From: Pseudomonadota bacterium
GTDB taxonomy: Bacteria; Pseudomonadota; Gammaproteobacteria; Xanthomonadales; Xanthomonadaceae
Assembly (NCBI GenBank): GCA_023392975.1
Contig: JAEWNA010000363.1
Span: 1 to 17,237, forward strand
DNA: 17,237 nt
Direction of reading: 5' to 3'
In this document: positions 1-5,997 of the stretch, in pieces
Layout: each line of letters starts with the position of its first letter
How positions within the stretch are numbered: the stretch's first letter is position 1
Made by a program: the position numbers and the translations under genes
Notes under the pieces: generated by a model
Database searches by the model: none
Told to the model about the DNA's origin: nothing
The model's input: the letters and a program-made list of their open reading frames with translations, nothing else

Positions 1-141
1 GCGCAGCGGCCCGCGCGGGGCCTCGGCGCAGGCGGCGGCGATGTGGCCGAAGGTGTCGGCCCCGGCGTCGCCGTAGGCGGCGGCATCCGGCGCGGCACCC
101 AGGCCCAGCGAATCGAGCACGACCCAGACGGCACGCGGCAT
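1..141 (-). CDS. deoB: Phosphopentomutase, N-terminal 47 codons (partial)
   Basis: DeoB interconverts ribose/deoxyribose 1-phosphate and 5-phosphate, feeding DeoC in cytosolic deoxyribonucleoside catabolism. Only the N-terminus is in the window; the gene runs off the left edge. The visible protein starts MPRAVWVVLDSLGLGAAPDA and continues with GDAGADTFGHIA. This is the VLDSxGIGAxxDA...GDxGADTxGHI signature of DeoB, a member of the alkaline phosphatase superfamily, and includes the early metal-binding Asp. The ATG lies at 139-141, preceded by a G-run Shine-Dalgarno about 5 nt upstream. It starts 16 nt after the deoC stop on the same strand, so deoC-deoB is very probably one transcript. The identification is firm despite the short fragment; completeness cannot be judged. 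Confidence 0.87.
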   Translation of the reverse strand, partial: MPRAVWVVLDSLGLGAAPDAAAYGDAGADTFGHIAAACAEAPRGPLR

Positions 142-157
142 GGCAGCGTCCCCCCGC

Positions 158-907
158 TCAGGCGGCCGGCGCGGCGAGCGCGGCGACGATGTCGGCGAAC
201 AGGCCGCTGGCGCCGATGCGGAAGCGCTCCGGCGTCACCCACTCGGTGCCCAGCCGGTCTTCGGCCAGCACGACATAGGCCTGCGCCGCGGCCAGCGTAC
301 GGATGCCCCCGGCCGCCTTGAAGCCGCACAGGCCGCCGCCGGCCGCGATCTCGTCGAGCATGATCGCGGCGGCGTCGAGCGTGGCGTTGATCGCGACCTT
401 GCCGGTCGAGGTCTTCAGGAAATCCACGCCCGCGGTCAGGCCGATGCGGCAGGCGGCGCGGATGCGCGCCGGCGACGCGAGTTCGCCGGTCTCCAGGATC
501 AGCTTGAGCGTCGTGCGCGTGCCGCAGACTTCGCGGCAGGCGTCGACGCCGCGGCGCGCGGCGTCGGTGCGGCCCTCGATCAGCGCGCGGTACGGCAGCA
601 CCAGGTCGATCTCGTCGGCACCCGCGGCGATCGCGCGCCGGGTCTCGCGGACGATGCGCGCGGCATCGTCGCCGCCGTCGGGGAAGTTCACCACCGTCGC
701 GACCTTCACGCCGGTGTCGGCCATGGCCTCGCGTACCGCCAGCACGTATTCCGGGTAGACGCACAGCGCCGCCGGCAGCCCGGCGGGCAGGCGCGCGGAG
801 GCGCACAGCGTGCGGATCGCGGCGGGCGTGTCGTCCTCGCCGAGGCTGGTGAGATCGAGCAGCGGCAGCAGGCGCGCGGCGAGGGTAGCGGGCGGAGGCG
901 TGGACAC
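158..907 (-). CDS. deoC: Deoxyribose-phosphate aldolase
   Basis: Cleaves 2-deoxyribose 5-phosphate to glyceraldehyde 3-phosphate and acetaldehyde, the last step of deoxynucleoside salvage in the cytosol. The 249-aa class I aldolase TIM barrel has every expected motif: LDLTSL near residue 18, NFPDG at 74-78, DEIDLVLPYRAL with catalytic Asp101, LKLILETGEL around 134-143, DFLKTSTGK with Schiff-base Lys165, GFKAAGGIRT with second catalytic Lys197, and the GASGL phosphate site near the C-terminus. Length fits the family (about 250 aa). The start is a GTG at 905-907 with only a weak AGGG upstream; no in-frame ATG is better placed. It is followed after 16 nt by deoB on the same strand. The 108 bp between it and rtcA contain a dyad that could hold control sites. 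Confidence 0.95.
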   Translation of the reverse strand: MSTPPPATLAARLLPLLDLTSLGEDDTPAAIRTLCASARLPAGLPAALCVYPEYVLAVREAMADTGVKVATVVNFPDGGDDAARIVRETRRAIAAGADEIDLVLPYRALIEGRTDAARRGVDACREVCGTRTTLKLILETGELASPARIRAACRIGLTAGVDFLKTSTGKVAINATLDAAAIMLDEIAAGGGLCGFKAAGGIRTLAAAQAYVVLAEDRLGTEWVTPERFRIGASGLFADIVAALAAPAA

Positions 908-967
908 GGCGGCGGATCCCTGCGCAGGAACGAGGGCGACAGCCTAGTCAGCCCGGCGGCGCCCCGA

Positions 968-983
968 CTTGATCATGCGCAAG
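968..983. promoter_or_regulatory. 16-bp dyad upstream of deoC (possible operator)
   Basis: CTTGATCATGCGCAAG has CTTG/CAAG arms around a CATG centre; 12 of 16 bases are symmetric. It lies about 60 nt upstream of the deoC GTG. It also matches 8 of 10 defined bases of an FNR box (TTGAT-N4-ATCAA), at 969-982. The symmetry is visible; function as an operator is speculation, and chance occurrence in 108 bp is possible. Confidence 0.22.
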
Positions 984-1006
984 ACAGGCGTCGCGCGACC
1001 CCTGCC
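983..1006 (-). terminator. Imperfect hairpin downstream of rtcA
   Basis: GACAGG (983-988) can pair with CCTGCC-type bases at 1001-1006 (one G-U pair in the minus-strand transcript), continuing through one mismatch into the palindrome GTCGCGCGAC (990-999). It starts about 10 nt after the rtcA stop and before deoC. No run of U follows on either strand, so it is at best a weak intrinsic terminator or a 3'-end stabilising hairpin. The palindromic centre must open to form a loop. Confidence 0.25.
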
Positions 1007-1015
1007 TGCCGCCCC

Positions 1016-2032
1016 TCAGCCCGCCACCGTCACCCGCCAGCCGTCGCCGGTCTCGGCCCAGTCGATCTCCACCGGCAGGAACTTCTCGATCAGCCGCGCG
1101 TTGCTCGACAGGTGGTCGCTGATCGCCGCGGTCGTGAACGTGCCGCCGCCGGCCAGCGCCATCGGCAGCAGCAACTGGTCGGACAGGTGCTCGCCGACGC
1201 AGGCGCGGCCATCGAGATACGCCTTCACCTCGGCTGCCAGACGCTCCGCCACCGACTCCGCCGACAGCCCGCGCTCGCCGTGGCCGGTGAACACCTCGAC
1301 GTGATGCGCATGGCGCACGTGCACCAGCAGCGCGTTGCCGGGGCCGATCGACGGCCGCACCTGGCGCTGGTGCAGCGCGGTCGCCGGCAGCTTCAGCCGC
1401 CGCGCCAGCGTCTCCAGTTCGCGCGTGCCGATGCCGGCGGCGAGCCCGGACAGCAGCGCCGTCGCTTCGATGGATTGCAGTTCGCCGCGCGCTCCGAAGT
1501 CGAGCTGCGCCAGCGTCGGCGCCGGCTGCACGACCGCATGCGCGATGCCGCCGCCGGCCGGGAAGAAGCCGGGACGCTCGACGGCCAGCGTCGCCTCGAT
1601 CCCGAACCGCCGCAGCGACGGCAGGTAGGTGTCGACGAGGAAGTCCGCGCTCGGCGCCAGCGGATTGTGGGTGCCGCCCTCCAGCCGCAGCCGCGACGGC
1701 CGCGCGCAGCGCCACAGCGGCGGCAGCACGGTCTGCAGCACCAGCATCGCCGACCCGGCGCTGCCGGTGGCGAACGCGTAGTCGCCGGCCGTCACCGGGC
1801 CGGGCGTGAAGCGCAGCGTGGTCGCGCCCAGCACAGCGCCTTCGACGAAGGCGTTGCCGACCTTCGCCGCGGCATTGACGGCCGTGAGGTGCTGGCGCAT
1901 CAACCCCGGCTTCGACCGCTGCGCGCGGATGCGCGTCATCGCGAAGGCGATGCCGGTGCACAGGCTGAGGCTGAGCGCGGTCCGCAGCAGTTGTCCGCCG
2001 CCGGCTGCGCCGTCGAGTTCGATCATGTCCAT
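1016..2032 (-). CDS. rtcA: RNA 3'-terminal phosphate cyclase RtcA
   Basis: RtcA uses ATP to convert RNA 3'-phosphate ends to 2',3'-cyclic phosphates via an adenylated histidine, making ends that RtcB can seal. The protein is 338 aa, the same as E. coli RtcA by my recollection. Visible signatures: LDGAAGGGQLLRTALSLS at 6-23, RAQRSKPGLMRQHLTAV at 36-52, GSAGSAMLVLQTVLP at 90-104, FFPAGGG at 156-162, GEHLSDQLLLPMALAGGG at 280-297, and ISDHLSSN with the presumed adenylylated His307 (aligned to E. coli His309). Oddity: the near-universal GEGGGQ signature is shortened; two residues including the Glu are missing before GGGQ. It is the last gene of the rtcB operon, 45 nt after the upstream gene. The ATG at 2030-2032 has a weak Shine-Dalgarno, so coupling to the upstream gene is possible. 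Confidence 0.93.
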   Translation of the reverse strand: MDMIELDGAAGGGQLLRTALSLSLCTGIAFAMTRIRAQRSKPGLMRQHLTAVNAAAKVGNAFVEGAVLGATTLRFTPGPVTAGDYAFATGSAGSAMLVLQTVLPPLWRCARPSRLRLEGGTHNPLAPSADFLVDTYLPSLRRFGIEATLAVERPGFFPAGGGIAHAVVQPAPTLAQLDFGARGELQSIEATALLSGLAAGIGTRELETLARRLKLPATALHQRQVRPSIGPGNALLVHVRHAHHVEVFTGHGERGLSAESVAERLAAEVKAYLDGRACVGEHLSDQLLLPMALAGGGTFTTAAISDHLSSNARLIEKFLPVEIDWAETGDGWRVTVAG

Positions 2033-2077
2033 GGGTCGCGTTGTCTTGCGTGTATGCAGGATTGTCTGAATTTCGAG

Positions 2078-2767
2078 TCAGTCGCTCGTCGAGGCAACGA
2101 GGCCGATGATTCGATCGGTGTCGGTCGCATGCGCGGTCCAGAAATAAGTGCCCCACCAATCCCGGCCTTCTTCGAAGTAGCTCGAAGAGGAATCGCTCCA
2201 GCGAAAGATGGCACAGTCGCCGCGCAAGCCGTCGAACAGCATATCCAGCCACTCGAAGAATGCGTCGCTCTGTTCGACCGCCGTTCCCGACAGTGGATAC
2301 GGTGGGTCAAGATAGGCATGAGATAAGGTCCCATGCCATTGCCACCCTTCGGGGAGCAGCACACGATTCTCCGGGCTTTCCGTGTCGCCGGACCAGAACA
2401 TGTCGCCTCGATGATGCGGGGCTCTACCCCGTACCAGCAGGCGACGACCGACGAGGTCACATCCGCAACCCAGAAACTCGTCCTTTTTGATCAGCTCACC
2501 CCCACCGAGTTCTTCGGAATTGATTTCCATCCTCGGAAGAACTTCGCGCGTCTTGCAGGAAAATTGAGGGAGCACCGCAACCCTGTCCCAATAGGCGTCG
2601 TAGGTTTCCTTGACGGATTCGAGCGTCGCCAGTGCCGCAGCGCGATGCACACCGCGGCAGTGCCCATCTGCGCCTTCCAGTGCGAACGGCACGCATTCGA
2701 GCACAACACCCAATGCCTTCCAACGTGCCATCAAGCTGTCGAATTCTGGATTTTCGATCCGTTTCAC
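2078..2767 (-). CDS. Uncharacterised protein within the rtcB-rtcA operon
   Basis: I do not recognise this 229-aa protein. It lies between rtcB (57 nt upstream) and rtcA (45 nt downstream) on the same strand, so it should be co-transcribed with the RNA-repair genes. The start is called at the GTG at 2765-2767 (MKRIENPEFDSLMARWKALG) because AGGAG sits 7 nt upstream; a longer TTG-initiated version from 2821 has no such site. It looks soluble: no signal peptide or membrane segment. The N-terminal half is mixed and acidic. The C-terminal half is rich in aromatic residues, with GWQWHG, FFEWLDMLFDGL, FRWS and DWWGTYFWTA clusters, ending IIGLVASTSD. Base composition is visibly lower in GC than the flanking rtc genes, suggesting later acquisition. 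It could be an RNA-repair accessory factor, or an immunity-like protein that happened to insert here. No catalytic motif is evident. Confidence 0.72.
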   Translation of the reverse strand: MKRIENPEFDSLMARWKALGVVLECVPFALEGADGHCRGVHRAAALATLESVKETYDAYWDRVAVLPQFSCKTREVLPRMEINSEELGGGELIKKDEFLGCGCDLVGRRLLVRGRAPHHRGDMFWSGDTESPENRVLLPEGWQWHGTLSHAYLDPPYPLSGTAVEQSDAFFEWLDMLFDGLRGDCAIFRWSDSSSSYFEEGRDWWGTYFWTAHATDTDRIIGLVASTSD

Positions 2768-2824
2768 TGCTTCTCTCCTCATGAAAGAGACGTTGTCCAC
2801 GCCCGCACCAAGCACGGGCAACGC

Positions 2825-4051
2825 TCACCCCTTCACACACACCACCTGCCGCAGCGTATGCACGATCTCGACGAGGTCGGCCTGCGCCGCCATCACCGCG
2901 TCGATCGGCTTGTACGCGGCCGGCGACTCGTCGACCACGTCGGCGTCCTTGCGGCATTCCACGTGCGCGGTCGCCTTGATGTGGTCGTCGAGCGTGATCA
3001 GCTTCTTCGCCTGGGTGCGGCTCATCACGCGGCCGGCACCGTGGCTGCAGCTGCAGAAACTGTCCTCGTTGCCGAGGCCGCGCACGATGAAGCTCTTCGC
3101 GCCCATGCTGCCCGGGATGATGCCCAGCTCGCCCTTGCGCGCGCTCACGGCGCCCTTGCGGGTGACGTGCACGTCCTTGCCGAAGTGGTGCTCGCGCTGC
3201 ACGTAGTTGTGGTGGCAGTTCACCGCCTCGGCCTGCGCCTCGAAGGGCTTCGCGATCACCGTGCGCAGCGCCTCGACGACGTGCCGCATCATGATCTCGC
3301 GGTTCATGCGCGCATAGCGCTGCGCCCAGTCCACCGCGAACACGTAGTCGGCGTAGTACTGGCTGCCTTCCGGCAGGTAGGCGAGGTCCTGGTCGGGCAG
3401 GTTGATCATCCAGCGGCGCATCTCCTGTTTCGCCAGCTCGATGAAGTGCGAGCCGATGGCGTTGCCGACGCCGCGCGATCCCGAGTGCAGCATCACCCAC
3501 ACGCGATCCGCCTCGTCCAGGCACAGCTCGATGAAGTGGTTGCCGGTGCCGAGCGTGCCGAGGTGCTTGAACTGGTTGGTGTTCTTCAGGCGCGGGTGGC
3601 GCTCGCAGATCTTCTCGAAGTCCGCGACCAACTGCGACCAGCCCTCGACCGCCAGCGCCGGCGGCGTGTCCCACGCGCCCTTGTCGCGGCCACCGCGTGC
3701 GGGGCTGCGGCCGTGCGGCACCGCGCGCTCGATCGCGCTGCGCACGCCGGCGAGGCTGTCGGGCAGGTCGCTCGCGACCAGCGTGGTGCGCGCCGCGATC
3801 ATGCCGCAGCCGATGTCCACGCCCACCGCGGCGGGCACGATCGCGCCGATGGTCGGCACCACCGAGCCCACGGTCGCGCCCTTGCCGAGGTGCACGTCGG
3901 GCATCACCGCGATCCAGCGATGGATGAAGGGCAGCTTCGCGATGTTCTGCAGCTGCTTGCGCGCCTCGTCCTCCAGCGGCACGCCGCGGGTCCACAGCTT
4001 GATCGGCGCCGAACCCGGCTCGTGGAGGATGTCGTGGGTCAACGGTTGCAT
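2825..4051 (-). CDS. rtcB: RNA-splicing ligase RtcB (3'-phosphate/5'-OH RNA ligase)
   Basis: RtcB joins RNA 2',3'-cyclic phosphate or 3'-phosphate ends to 5'-OH ends using GTP and Mn2+, repairing cleaved tRNA and rRNA. The 408-aa length equals the E. coli enzyme. Motifs in order: MPDVHLGKGATVGSV at 50-64, GVDIGCGM at 77-84 with metal-binding Asp79/Cys82, HLGTLGTGNHFIE at 163-175, HSGSRGVGNAIG at 189-200, NCHHNYV at 278-284, GIIPGSMGAKSFIVRGLGN, and SFCSCSHGAGR with guanylylated His337, then ECRKDADVVDE and the VCVKG C-terminus. The ATG at 4049-4051 was chosen because E. coli RtcB aligns from about there and AGGA lies about 9 nt upstream; a TTG at 4249 would add 66 low-complexity residues. It is the first gene of a minus-strand operon behind a sigma-54 promoter and a long structured leader. 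Confidence 0.97.
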   Translation of the reverse strand: MQPLTHDILHEPGSAPIKLWTRGVPLEDEARKQLQNIAKLPFIHRWIAVMPDVHLGKGATVGSVVPTIGAIVPAAVGVDIGCGMIAARTTLVASDLPDSLAGVRSAIERAVPHGRSPARGGRDKGAWDTPPALAVEGWSQLVADFEKICERHPRLKNTNQFKHLGTLGTGNHFIELCLDEADRVWVMLHSGSRGVGNAIGSHFIELAKQEMRRWMINLPDQDLAYLPEGSQYYADYVFAVDWAQRYARMNREIMMRHVVEALRTVIAKPFEAQAEAVNCHHNYVQREHHFGKDVHVTRKGAVSARKGELGIIPGSMGAKSFIVRGLGNEDSFCSCSHGAGRVMSRTQAKKLITLDDHIKATAHVECRKDADVVDESPAAYKPIDAVMAAQADLVEIVHTLRQVVCVKG

Positions 4052-4239
4052 GGCGGAATCCTCGCATGGCGAAAAAAAGGGAGGCGGGACCGGGCGCCGT
4101 GGACGGCCATGCCGTCCGCCGATGGCTGCGCCCGGCCGGCCCCATTGCCGGCCGGGACTGTGCCCTGGCCTCGCCTCGATCGAGACGATCCCGTCGGCCC
4201 GGTGCCACGTTTGCGCATGGCGTCCCGGCCTTCGGGATG
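4052..4239 (-). promoter_or_regulatory. Long structured 5' leader of rtcB mRNA
   Basis: If the sigma-54 start lies near 4239, rtcB has a leader of about 188 nt. Stems, in transcript order: TCCCG/CGGGA (4233-4237 with 4223-4227); the palindrome CTCGATCGAG (4175-4184); a perfect 10-bp stem CCCGGCCGGC/GCCGGCCGGG with a 6-nt loop (4131-4140 with 4147-4156); and a compound hairpin with outer 8-bp stem CCGGGCGC/GCGCCCGG (4090-4097 with 4128-4135) around a 7-bp stem GGACGGC/GCCGTCC with a 3-nt loop (4101-4107 with 4111-4117). The 10-bp stem and the outer 8-bp stem share 4131-4135, so they exclude each other. A run of seven U (4072-4078) follows the compound hairpin after 11 nt, and the rtcB Shine-Dalgarno comes soon after. 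The pairing is seen; a switch or attenuator role is inferred. Confidence 0.5.
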
Positions 4240-4250
4240 GCATGGACAAG

Positions 4251-4265
4251 GCAATCCTCGTGCCA
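4251..4265 (-). promoter_or_regulatory. Sigma-54 (-24/-12) promoter for the rtcB operon
   Basis: Read on the minus strand the sequence is TGGCACGAGGATTGC, an exact match to the RpoN consensus TGGCACG-N4-TTGC. The -24 element is at 4265-4259 and the -12 element at 4254-4251, facing rtcB. This predicts a start near 4239. The divergent neighbour is RtcR, a dedicated sigma-54 activator, so position, orientation and regulator all agree. Confidence 0.93.
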
Positions 4266-4280
4266 ACGTCATCCAGGACG

Positions 4281-4293
4281 CTTCAACATCTTG
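4281..4293 (+). promoter_or_regulatory. Possible IHF site between promoter and enhancer
   Basis: CTTCAACATCTTG matches 7 of 9 defined positions of the IHF consensus WATCAA-N4-TTR and is followed by an A/T-rich tract (TTTTTAAT). It lies about 42-54 nt upstream of the predicted rtcB start, where IHF usually bends DNA to bring a sigma-54 activator to the polymerase. The match is weak and the consensus is degenerate. Confidence 0.25.
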
Positions 4294-4302
4294 TTTTTAA
4301 TG

Positions 4303-4319
4303 GAATTACTGTTCAATTC
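4303..4319. repeat. 17-bp inverted repeat in the rtcB-rtcR intergenic region
   Basis: GAATT-ACTGTTC-AATTC is a dyad with perfect 5-bp arms and a 7-bp spacer, in the A/T-rich part of the divergent region. It sits about 64-80 nt upstream of the predicted rtcB start and 70 nt before the rtcR ATG. It could be a binding site for RtcR or another regulator; short A/T-rich dyads also arise by chance. Confidence 0.25.
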
Positions 4320-4354
4320 GCCGAAAATCCGGAACCGCCGATTTCTGTATTTCG

Positions 4355-4388
4355 TATATGATTGGATCGTTTTCTATCGGATTGGATC
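4355..4388 (+). promoter_or_regulatory. 20-bp-spaced direct repeat, candidate RtcR enhancer (UAS)
   Basis: Two copies of TAT-N2-GATTGGATC-N-T occur exactly 20 bp apart: 4355-4368 (ATTGGATC at 4361-4368) and 4375-4388 (ATTGGATC at 4381-4388). The second copy abuts the rtcR ATG. Two helical turns of spacing places both copies on one DNA face. They lie about 116-149 nt upstream of the predicted rtcB start, the usual range for sigma-54 activator sites. Occupancy would also cover the rtcR start region, so autorepression is plausible. TATGAT at 4357-4362 might serve as a -10 element for rtcR, but I see no matching -35. Confidence 0.5.
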
Positions 4389-5984
4389 ATGCGCAAACCG
4401 CAGGTGGTGTTCGGCATGCTCGGCACCCAGATCGACGCGGGCATCGGGCCCGGCCGTTGGGAGAAGTGGCGGCCGACGGTGTCGCTGGGCCAGCACGAGG
4501 ACTTCGTGGTCGACCGGCTGGAGCTGCTGGTCGACGAGCGTCGCTACAGCCGGCTCGCGCAGCAGGTGCAGGAGGATTTCGCGCAGATCTCGCCGGAGAC
4601 CGCGCTCCATCGCCACGACACCTACCTCGCCGATCCCTGGGACTTCGAAGGCGTCTACGCCACGCTCCACGACTTCGTGCACGGCTACACCTTCCGTCCG
4701 GACGACGAGGACTACTACATCCACATCACCACCGGGACCCACGTCGCGCAGATCTGCTGGTTCCTGTTGGCGGAAAGCCGGCTGTTCCCGGGCCGACTGC
4801 TGCAGACCTCGCCGCCGCGCAAGCAGGGCGGCGGCGATCCGGGCAGCTTCGCGGTGATCGACCTCGACCTCTCGCGCTACGACCGCATCGCGCAGCGGTT
4901 CGCGCAGCAGCGGCTGGAGGATCGCGACCTGCTCAAGAGCGGCATCGCCACTCGCAACGCGGCGTTCAACCGCATGATCGAGCAGATCGAGACGGTGGCC
5001 ACGCGTTCGAAGGCGCCGATGCTGCTGATGGGCCCCACCGGCGCCGGCAAGAGCCAGCTGGCGAAACGCGTGTTCGAGTTGAAGAAGCAGAAACATCAAT
5101 TGCCGGGGCGCTTCGTCGAGGTGAACTGCGCCACGCTGCGTGGCGACGGCGCGATGAGCGCTCTGTTCGGCCACGTGAAGGGCGCATACACCGGCGCCGG
5201 CAGCGATCGCGCTGGCCTGCTGCGTTCGGCCGACAAGGGCCTGCTGTTCCTCGACGAGATCGGCGAACTCGGGCTCGACGAACAGGCACTGCTGCTGCGC
5301 GCGCTGGAGGAGAAGCGTTTCCCGCCGGTCGGCAGCGACCGCGACGTGGAAAGCGATTTCCAGCTGATCGCCGGCACCAACCGCGACCTCCAGGACGCGG
5401 TGGCGCGCGGCCGCTTCCGCGACGACCTGCTGGCGCGGCTCAACCTGTGGACCTACCGCCTGCCCGGGCTGGCGGAGCGCCCGCAGGACATCGAGCCCAA
5501 CCTCGACTTCGAGCTGGAGCGCTGGTCGCGCGAGCAGGGTGGGCGCATCGCGTTCAACCGCGAGGCGCGCGAACGCTACCTGCGCTTCGCGACCTCGTCC
5601 GATGCCACGTGGACCGGCAATTTCCGCGATCTCGGCGCCTCGGTGATGCGCATGGCGACGCTGGCCGAAGGCGGCCGAATCGGCGTGGCGCTGGTCGAGG
5701 AAGAGATCGCCCGGCTGCGTGCACTGTGGCGGCCGCCCGCGCAGGCGTCCGTCCTCGACGCGCTGCCGGGCGTCGATGCCGACACGCTCGATCGCTTCGA
5801 TCGCGTGCAGCTGGAAGACGTCGTGCGGGTCTGCACGCGGGCGAAATCGATGTCCGAGGCCGGCCGCCAGCTGTTCGCCGTCTCGCGCGCGCAGCGCAGC
5901 AGCACCAACGACGCCGACCGCCTGCGCAAATACCTGGCGAAGTTCGGGCTGGACTGGGCGGCGGTGAAGGACGCGGGCGGCTAG
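4389..5984 (+). CDS. rtcR: RtcR, CARF-domain sigma-54-dependent activator of the RNA-repair operon
   Basis: RtcR activates rtcBA with RpoN. The 531-aa protein has an N-terminal CARF-type sensor domain (about 1-180; note LGTQIDAG near residue 11 and HITTGTHVAQICWFLLAE at 112-129), an AAA+ domain (about 185-420) and a C-terminal DNA-binding region (about 465-525, with AAGRQLF-like helices). Walker A is GPTGAGKS at 215-222, the sigma-54 contact loop is GAYTGA at 265-270 (usual form GAFTGA), Walker B is LLFLDE at 285-290, and the arginine-finger region FRDDLLARLN is at 343-352. The ATG at 4389 gives an N-terminus (MRKPQVVFGMLGT) that aligns with E. coli RtcR; an in-frame ATG at 4362 would overlap the direct repeats. 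It is divergent from rtcB and convergent with fnr, 13 nt apart. CARF domains in general sense nucleotide ligands, and RtcR has been linked to RNA-end signals; the ligand here is not visible. Confidence 0.95.
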   Translation: MRKPQVVFGMLGTQIDAGIGPGRWEKWRPTVSLGQHEDFVVDRLELLVDERRYSRLAQQVQEDFAQISPETALHRHDTYLADPWDFEGVYATLHDFVHGYTFRPDDEDYYIHITTGTHVAQICWFLLAESRLFPGRLLQTSPPRKQGGGDPGSFAVIDLDLSRYDRIAQRFAQQRLEDRDLLKSGIATRNAAFNRMIEQIETVATRSKAPMLLMGPTGAGKSQLAKRVFELKKQKHQLPGRFVEVNCATLRGDGAMSALFGHVKGAYTGAGSDRAGLLRSADKGLLFLDEIGELGLDEQALLLRALEEKRFPPVGSDRDVESDFQLIAGTNRDLQDAVARGRFRDDLLARLNLWTYRLPGLAERPQDIEPNLDFELERWSREQGGRIAFNREARERYLRFATSSDATWTGNFRDLGASVMRMATLAEGGRIGVALVEEEIARLRALWRPPAQASVLDALPGVDADTLDRFDRVQLEDVVRVCTRAKSMSEAGRQLFAVSRAQRSSTNDADRLRKYLAKFGLDWAAVKDAGG

Positions 5985-5997
5985 GCCGCGCTGCGCG

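Noticed and set aside
140..2326. 728-codon plus-strand open frame across deoC and rtcA
   Set aside because: Arg/Gln/Ala-rich low-complexity translation opposite two recognised enzymes; a shadow frame caused by high GC.
2768..2821. TTG-initiated longer form of the unknown rtc-operon gene
   Set aside because: The AGGAG at the internal GTG start is far better placed, and the extra residues encode that ribosome site itself.
4201..4214. Plus-strand sigma-54-like GG-N10-GC toward rtcR
   Set aside because: Only the GG/GC dinucleotides and TTGC match; the -24 element is poor and it lies inside the rtcB leader.
4052..4249. In-frame 66-codon N-terminal extension of rtcB from a TTG
   Set aside because: It would begin upstream of the predicted sigma-54 start site, is Arg/Pro/Gly-rich, and E. 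coli RtcB aligns from close to the ATG at 4051.
2333..4300. 655-codon plus-strand open frame opposite rtcB and the unknown gene
   Set aside because: Antisense to a protein that matches E. coli RtcB nearly end to end; His/Arg/Val-rich translation with no domain.
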